Below are positions 58,111 through 64,000 of a stretch of DNA of 64,000 nucleotides, one piece after another. Made by a program: the position numbers and the translations under genes. The DNA is from Mermis nigrescens (taxonomy: Eukaryota > Nematoda > Enoplea > Mermithida > Mermithidae). The DNA is taken from the NCBI GenBank assembly GCA_036768485.1, contig JAVLUZ010000340.1:2057470-2121469 (forward strand), written 5' to 3'. Numbering within the stretch: position 1 is the stretch's first letter; every line of letters starts with the position of its first letter. Under the pieces are notes generated by a model. It was not told the DNA's origin. It was given only the letters and a program-made list of their open reading frames with translations, and made no database searches.

Positions 58111-59743
58111 CATTGCCAATGAAATTTAGTGCACACATTATTTAACGCCTTGAACGAATTCTTGAATCTTCGCATGAATAAGAACAGGGAGCATACATAG
58201 GACTGACAGAATTACTACTTTCACAGCCATAGTTTATTTTAAAAGTCAAGACATTACATTGCAGCCTTAACCTGAAAATAATGAGGAGAAACGCTTGTCT
58301 TGTAATTCCACACGCAAAAACAACTAGGGGCAATAGTTCAATTAGTTCTCTTTCAACTTCAAACAGGGTAAAAGATTTTGATTTAAATTATTCTGAAATA
58401 AAGCCGATTGTTATAGCTCATTAAAAATTTGTCCAATGATTGGTTTAACAGTAAAGGAATTGAACTGTGCCGAACTAACATAAATAATTCAATTTATAGC
58501 AAGCATAAAATAGTTTGAGGACATACATATACGCACATAATCAGGTGACCATTTTTGTTACAATAAGCTGATTTTCGAAGGCACTTTGAGTCAAAATGGT
58601 CTGATAGCAGCTGGAAAAATCGCCCAATAGCGTCTAACTTCCGGACCATTCACCGAGGTATCCTCTCAACCCCTACCATTGTGCATATACGTGTGTGTGT
58701 TTAAGAACAATGGAAAACGGGCCTATTTTTAAATTTCCCGAGGGGGCTTTTATAAATCGCAATAAGTTTGTTGACTTCCTGTTTACGATCAAGGAGAGTA
58801 CATATTAAAAAAAACAAATCTCAAAACGTCGGTATTTAACAATAATAAACATAATCAATGGTTTAAACAGCTTAAAAGTTCTTTTACACGTATCTTACCC
58901 ATTCATCGTAAGATCCTTTTAGGTTGCCTGCTTGTCTAATTAAGAGACATTTCAGAAGAAATCTCAAAAAGAAAAAACAGTACTAAGGTAAGAAACACTG
59001 TACGATAGACGGAACACATGAATGATGGGTAAGAGTTAGTTAGACTTAAATAAATCAGTAGGTTATTTAATTATGGAATTTATAAAGGACAAAAAGTCAA
59101 AATTATGCCTAATGCTCCTTTAGAAAATTACTCATATGTAAGTTTGTTTAGTGCTGACGACAAAATAGATGCAGAACATGGCCGGTCTGGGTATCGAGTC
59201 AGTAAGAGGGCCTTTTGAACCAAACTGTCTCAAACACCGGCATAAATGCTTAAATAACGTGGAAATTACCTTAGTTCGTATTGTTTCGGATCATTTCAAG
59301 CTTATTTGCAGACAGTTTTTTATTTTCACTAATGTTCGACCCTCATTTTGCCTCATTTTCCCGGGAAATTCCCCATACTCCATTCTGGGGCGTTTTAATA
59401 GCACTCTGATTTAATGTAATAAGGTACCTTATTTTATGTAATAAGGTAAAAAGATAGACTGTTTATAAAGCGACAGAAAACAGTGTAATGACTTTCTCTA
59501 ACAGTATGACAAAATAAGGAAAAAGAAGTAAAAATGAACCTCACCTAGTCAGCATGAGCTTATCAGATCCGACTTGATCGTCCGCAGAAAAATTAGAGAT
59601 ATAATCCAAAATACGTAACTTCATGTACGGTGACAGAATTGCATCAAGGCAATGCTTACTCAAAACAAAAGTCGGGATAAGATTGCCTGATAGTATGTGA
59701 TAACGTAGGCAATTAATTGACCTTATACATTGCTCGAAATGAT
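53047..59743 (-). CDS. 3' part of a minus-strand gene ending in a TFIIIC-like zinc finger
   Basis: Five putative exons join in phase: about 59743-59546 (SKHCLDAILSPYMKLRILDY), 58271-58208 (LRLQCNVLTFKINYG), 57396-57216 (VLRRAEKLIEFSKSIS to KQLCPICGES), 55104-55045 (SSNDALLKLCPRNHKI) and 53093-53047 (RLHRCLHLLDKYRD, stop). The last three form C-x2-C, then C-x3-H and RC. That spacing and terminal position recall the zinc finger of TFIIIC 90-kDa subunits (GTF3C4), but identity is uncertain. Acceptors and donors such as CTACAACAG| and |GTAAGT are strong for the 55-kb exon. The two upstream exons are weaker, and the reading near the 3' end of the first is uncertain. The start lies outside or beyond the transposons to the right. 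MITEs at 53125, 53913 and 54583 lie in its introns. Confidence 0.5.
53125..53359. mobile_element. hAT MITE, CAYACSTGGGC family
   Basis: The ends are CATACCTGCGCGTGGGG and CCGCCCACCTATA. The octamers GTCGAGAT and GTCGAGAA match at 7 of 8. Confidence 0.88.
53913..54130. mobile_element. hAT MITE, CAYACSTGGGC family
   Basis: The ends are CACACCTGGGCGTAGGG and CCGCCCACCTATG. The octamers GTCCCTAG and GCCCCTGG match at 6 of 8. Confidence 0.85.
54583..54703. mobile_element. Short hAT MITE, CAYACSTGGGC family, TSD GTCTGAAG
   Basis: The ends are TACACGTAGGCGTGGGG and CTGCCCACCTATG. GTCTGAAG flanks it exactly at 54575-54582 and 54704-54711. At 121 bp it is internally deleted. Confidence 0.92.
55145..57180. 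other. Intron of the minus-strand gene; no further feature
   Basis: A G run lies at about 55190-55203. About 56464-56800 is a worn CATACATGATC-family repeat. Nothing coding is supported. Confidence 0.35.
57580..57960. repeat. Worn inverted copy of the CATACATGATC repeat
   Basis: It carries TCAAAACAACGTTTTTCGGCG and GAACAAAATATGGTCAAGAAA-type segments in reverse orientation to 34453-34850. Confidence 0.55.
58300..59540. other. Probable intron; nothing recognised
   Basis: AT-rich. An 81-codon plus-strand open frame at 59169-59414 has no recognisable motif and no supporting splice context. Confidence 0.3.
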
Positions 59744-60064
59744 CTAAAAGTTGAGATAAATAAAACTGTCAAGTATATATTCGAATAATAGAGAATATGG
59801 TACATATGTACGACCGAAGCTCCAAAACTTTTGCTGGCCGAAGCCGAAGCTACGGCCAGCTTCTTGCTTCGGCTTCGGCCGAAGGCTGAAGAGCCGAAGC
59901 ATCGGCCGAAGGCCGAATCTGTATAAATTCTTTAGTCTAATTCTGATTAGAATGAATTGCGAATTGAGTCAAAAATATGAAAGTTAAGCTTCATTATGTT
60001 TCAGGAGTGAATATGAAGTAATAAAATAGTGTCATTCATTGCAAAAATTTTTTCAAAAGCGCAA

Positions 60065-60154
60065 TTAATTCTCTTCATTAACATTGATTTCATTATTAGA
60101 CATTTCATCGATATCAGCAGCTAATATGTATTGATCATCATCAGATTTACTATC
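60065..60154 (-). CDS. Putative acidic terminal exon carried by the hAT-type element
   Basis: On the minus strand ATATATTCAG| is followed by 29 open codons and TAA, encoding DSKSDDDQYILAADIDEMSN and an acidic tail. The related element at 27552-31126 has a deletion over this segment. Acidic tails after the dimerisation domain are common in hAT transposases, so this may be the last exon of the parent element's transposase. No other exon of it is recognised here. Confidence 0.35.
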   Translation of the reverse strand, partial: DSKSDDDQYILAADIDEMSNNEINVNEEN

Positions 60155-60393
60155 CTGAATATATAAAAATATAATGTATTGTTAGGAATAAAGCCTGGAA
60201 TTTTTTGAGAATTATGAAAACAATCAATTTATAAATTCCTAAATTTCATGGCGATACTTAAATTTATAGAAGTAAGGTAGACATAATAGCAAATAAAGAT
60301 TTCTTCCATTTATTAGATGCAGAAATTTAAGAAAGTTAACACGTCAACCATGAAGCAATTATTTGATTTGATACAAAACAGAATGGTACACAG

Positions 60394-61101
60394 CAGTGTT
60401 TTTTTGTACTCGGCAAAGATTTTTCCTCATGTACAAAGATTTTTGGGAAGACAAAAATTGCAAAAAAGGTCTGAAATTCGCAAAAATTTTGAGCGCTTCG
60501 AGCCGAAATGAGTAATTGTGAGTTCTATATATCTTTATAATGACATAAATTGCGTTTCAAACAGAGAAGTGTCAAATTTTTGGCGCTTCACGCCGTTTTA
60601 AGACAATTCTTAGTAATTTTTGCCCTTAGAGACCCGAAAATTAGTTAAAATACACTACCAAAAGTCCAACAACTTTGTTTTTACCACATTATAATTACTA
60701 CTGTGCCATATTTTTATTACCCAAAAATTTATGTATACAAAATGTACAAAGATTTTTGGGGAAGACAAAAACTGTAAAAAGGTGTAAAATTCCCAAAAAT
60801 TTTCGAAATGGGTAATTTTTTGTCCTATATATCTGTATAATGTCAGAAATTGCATTTTGAAATAAAAATGTCCATTTTTTGGCGCTTAGCGCCGTGTTGA
60901 GACAATTTTTAGTAATTTTTGGCGTCAGAAAGCCAGAAATTAGCTAAAATACACTACCAAAGGTCGAAAACCCTGTTTTACCACACTAAAATCGCTACTG
61001 TACTATTACTAACACAAAAATTTGATTATACAAAATGTACAAGGACTTTTAGGGGACCATCTTTGCACAAGTACAGACGGACCTTGGTTAAAAAAACACT
61101 G
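60394..61101. mobile_element. CAGTGTTTTTTTGTAC-family element, TSD GTACACAG
   Basis: It starts CAGTGTTTTTTTGTACTCGG and ends GGTTAAAAAAACACTG. GTACACAG flanks it exactly at 60386-60393 and 61102-61109. Its interior is a roughly 330-bp module present twice, each with TTAGAGACC or GTCAGAAAGCC and a CACTACCAAA segment. Confidence 0.95.
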
Positions 61102-61114
61102 GTACACAGTAGAC

Positions 61115-61260
<146 letters not shown>

Positions 61261-61914
61261 TATAATATATACATATAACATATACATATACATATAACAT
61301 ATACATATACATACACACTACACACACCACATACAACAATTACAAAGATGGCGTTGAAATTTCGAGTAAACAAAGACATGCCTTCAAATGTGAGACATGT
61401 AGGAATAAAGGTGTGGCTTTTTCCTTAAGTGTCTGGTCATTTTCGCGGTCGCTAGTGATTCATTCATAGTCGAACTTTTCTAAGAATGGAAACAGATGCG
61501 GAGCGGGTACAATGCTTAGTTGAGTCAGCTTTTGTTATTAATACATGGTTGCTTGCTGTTCATATAGTCAAAGTTACTGTTGTGACCATATTTTTAACAA
61601 GACTTAAGATGACTAGAAGATAAATTGAGGAATAAAAAACTGCTATGAGATAAAGCTTCGGCCTCCGGCCTTTTTTCCTTCTTGCTTCGGCCTTCGGCCG
61701 AGCTAGAAAACATCCCAGTTTCGGCCGAAGCTTCGGTCATTCCCTGATATGTACATATATGTACGTTAACTATAAACAATAATCACATTAAAATCAACCA
61801 AACATTTGGTTCGACTAAATAAGACAAACGAATAACCACATACGAAAAAGTGCATTGTCAGATCGATTTCGTCACTATTCAATTATCACACCAAAATATC
61901 TAAACTTCCGTACA

Positions 61915-63235
61915 CATATGAGTCATGCCTTTTGACCCACCGTCCCGCTAGACCCACCATCCCGCTAGACCCACTGTCCCACAAGACCCACTTTTTCGTA
62001 CCGCTAGACCCATCGGAAGTCTCGCTAGACCCACCACGTGCATAATGAGGTGTCCCACTAGACCCACCATTTTGCGACCGTCCCGCTAGTCCCACTGTCT
62101 CGGAAGACCCACCCGAAAAATGAAGACATACATATTACATGTGAAATGAAAAATAGTTATCGAGACGCTTGAGTGAATTCTGCAAAATTTTTTGAAATCT
62201 TTAATTTAAAAGCAAGTTTGAGGTGTGTGACAGTCAATAACAAGCGGTTAGTTTGTTTTCATGAATGTGCAATTGTATATAATTACCATAGGTACTTCAT
62301 TCGAATATGATAAGTCGGTAGATGCATCAAAAATCAGAAACTTTTATCATATCAAAAATTACTGCCTAATTGTGAAATGAAAAATAATTGTCATTTTCGA
62401 ATATGACAAGTCGGTAGGTACATTAAAAATCAGCAACTTTTATCATATCAAACATTACTGTCTAATTAATAAATGAAAAATAGTTATCATTTTCGATTTT
62501 TTAGTGAGAATTTGCAACATGCGTTCGGCCCGATTATTAATGAGCCGTCTTTGTGAAATGCTAAATACTTTTCATCATATCAATATGTGCATATCTGTAC
62601 TGTTATCGGAATGCAGTGCCAACGCTTCAATCTGTGTGCCTACTTTAGTATGCGGAAATTCCCTGATCGGAGAATACAAAGAGTTCAATACCATTACGAT
62701 AAAAAGCAAACAATGAACTCTGAAATATGTTTGACAAGAGTGTATTCCTTGACATGAAAAATAAAAATTCATTCTTGAAAAATATTCGGCCATGGATGCT
62801 TACCCATTGCCACATACATGCACGCATGCACGCACATATCTTCTTTGCAGGTTATAATTTGTAACTGTACACAATTTCATGCAATAATATACAAAATTTA
62901 TTTATTTATTAATTAAATTTAATTGATTTTACGGTTAATTAAATGTAATTATTTTTTAATTAATTATTTATATATTTGACTAAACATATATATCTGAATG
63001 GACACACTTTGCAAGCGTTTCTGTTTTTGCTTATAAGCGTACATAATTTTCTTCTCTGGTGGGTCTTCTGAGACAGTGGGTCTAGCGGGACGGTCGCAAA
63101 ACGGTGGGTCTAGCGGGACACCCCATTATGCACGTGGTGGGTCTAGCGAGACTTCCGGTGCGTCTAGCGGACGAAAAGTGGGTCTAGTGGGACGGTGGGT
63201 CAGCGGGACGGTGGGTCTAGCGAGACGGGACCTTA
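61915..63235. mobile_element. TIR element with GGGTCTAGCGGGAC minisatellite ends
   Basis: The left array (about 61928-62115) reads CCCGCTAGACCCACC units. The right array (about 63056-63230) is its reverse complement in the same order, including GGAAGTCTCGCTAGACC and ACCACGTGCATAATG landmarks. Between them is about 940 bp of AT-rich DNA without a recognised gene. Outer termini and target duplication are not resolved. Confidence 0.75.
62300..62505. repeat. Tandem duplication, about 98-bp unit
   Basis: Two units start at TCGAATATGAYAAGTCGGTA and include AACTTTTATCATATCAAA and GAAATGAAAAATA. It lies in the interior of the minisatellite-TIR element. Confidence 0.85.
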
Positions 63236-63354
63236 GATTCTATCTCCTACGCAGGACAAATTTTTTACGAATTTAAGATGCCTGAGGGTCAAAATATTAT
63301 TGAATAACAAGAATCTAATAGAGACAGAAAGACGAACTAATGTACACACTAGGA

Positions 63355-63415
63355 ATGGGACTGGCACCGGCACCAGGCCGGTGCCAACTTGAGCACCCGC
63401 GCTGGTGCCAAACAA
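63355..63415. repeat. GC-rich GGCACCGG block
   Basis: TAGGAATGGGACTGGCACCGG and GCCGGTGCC resemble a hAT subterminal repeat like those at 19961-20030 and 28090. Only one end is recognisable. Confidence 0.45.
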
Positions 63416-63541
63416 ATAATACCAAAGAAGATTGTGGCTAATTATCCCGTTTTACTCGCAAAAATATCTTCCCGATTTGGCGTTCTACTTTAATGTTGAA
63501 TTATGTTCAGCTGCAGACATTAATACTCGATTCGTCAATAA

Positions 63542-63780
63542 TGATAATTGCATTTTTGCAGTGGTTGCACTAAAGTTTTACTCATTCTGCACGCAAGTCG
63601 TAAAATATTGCGAAACTAAAGCAAAAGCTTGACTGTTTGACATGGTAGAATGTTATCCACAAAAATTCTCGATTATTTGAACTCTAAAACAGGCTTTATT
63701 AGCAATTGGAGTCGACAGAATACCGACATGCATGGTAGCAAGCGAACATATTTCTTGGGGGCAAGTACTTCCAGGGCGCT
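63542..63780 (+). CDS. Two short exon-like open pieces, unassigned
   Basis: After TTTTTGCAG| an open piece reads VALKFYSFCTQVVKYCETK and then stops at 63632. After CTAAAACAG| another reads ALLAIGVDRIPTCMVASEHI and stops near 63800. Both have good acceptors and protein-like composition, but I recognise no family, and both end in stops, so they cannot be successive coding exons as read. Confidence 0.2.
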
Positions 63781-64000
63781 TGATTCCTGGAGAATAGCTG
63801 CTGGCTTCAAACCCTAGAACGATGCGGCTGGTTCTTGCAACTTATGATTTTAAATAGCCGTAGAAAATATGATGTTATACGCTTTCTCACTCACTTGCTG
63901 GATCAAGCACATTAATTTTTTCAATCCTTCGCTTTAAATAGCCATTTTGGACCATTTATCGTTGAATTTCATTTATTTTTTCGAAAATTAGCTGATTTTA

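Noticed and set aside
62504..62716. 70-codon frame inside the minisatellite-TIR element as a transposase
   Set aside because: No transposase motif is visible and it is far too short; kept only as interior sequence.

Overview
The window is AT-rich, intron-rich animal nuclear DNA, most likely from an invertebrate. It holds a spliced ESS2 gene, CR1/Jockey-type and Penelope-like retroelement remains, and an unusually dense load of hAT-type DNA transposons. I cannot name the species. There is one 17-base assembly gap. I found no tRNA, rRNA, CRISPR array or prokaryotic operon.

Layout. 1-7.2 kb: dispersed repeats, a decayed inverted copy of a hAT transposase gene, and TIR elements. 7.2-11 kb: a minus-strand, nearly full-length but broken CR1/Jockey-like retrotransposon (ORF1, endonuclease, RT). 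11.7-15.4 kb: a plus-strand hAT-transposase-like gene that reads through eight phase-compatible exons to a stop. 16.1-26.5 kb: an RT copy, then a second RT copy split in two by 8 kb of TA microsatellites and hAT elements. 26.9-31.2 kb: six non-autonomous hAT-type elements nested up to five deep, nearly all with readable 8-bp target-site duplications. 32.2 kb: a terminal exon resembling the C-terminal half of the TBP core. 32.97-49.7 kb: a complete seven-exon ESS2 gene (457 aa) whose introns are packed with hAT MITEs, a pogo-like MITE and a head-to-head Penelope-like pair. 53-59.7 kb: the 3' part of a minus-strand gene ending in a zinc finger. 59.8-63.2 kb: more TIR elements, one with minisatellite TIRs. 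63.4-64 kb: exon-like pieces.

How it fits together. The host genes recognised are nuclear: ESS2 (spliceosome-associated), a TBP-family end, and possibly a TFIIIC-type zinc finger. Almost everything else is layered transposition. Exact 8-bp duplications give element boundaries and relative ages without any database. A short hairpin motif (GGCGC TTC GCGCC type) recurs inside several TIR families that otherwise look unrelated, and several families carry subterminal arrays of short GC-rich repeats.
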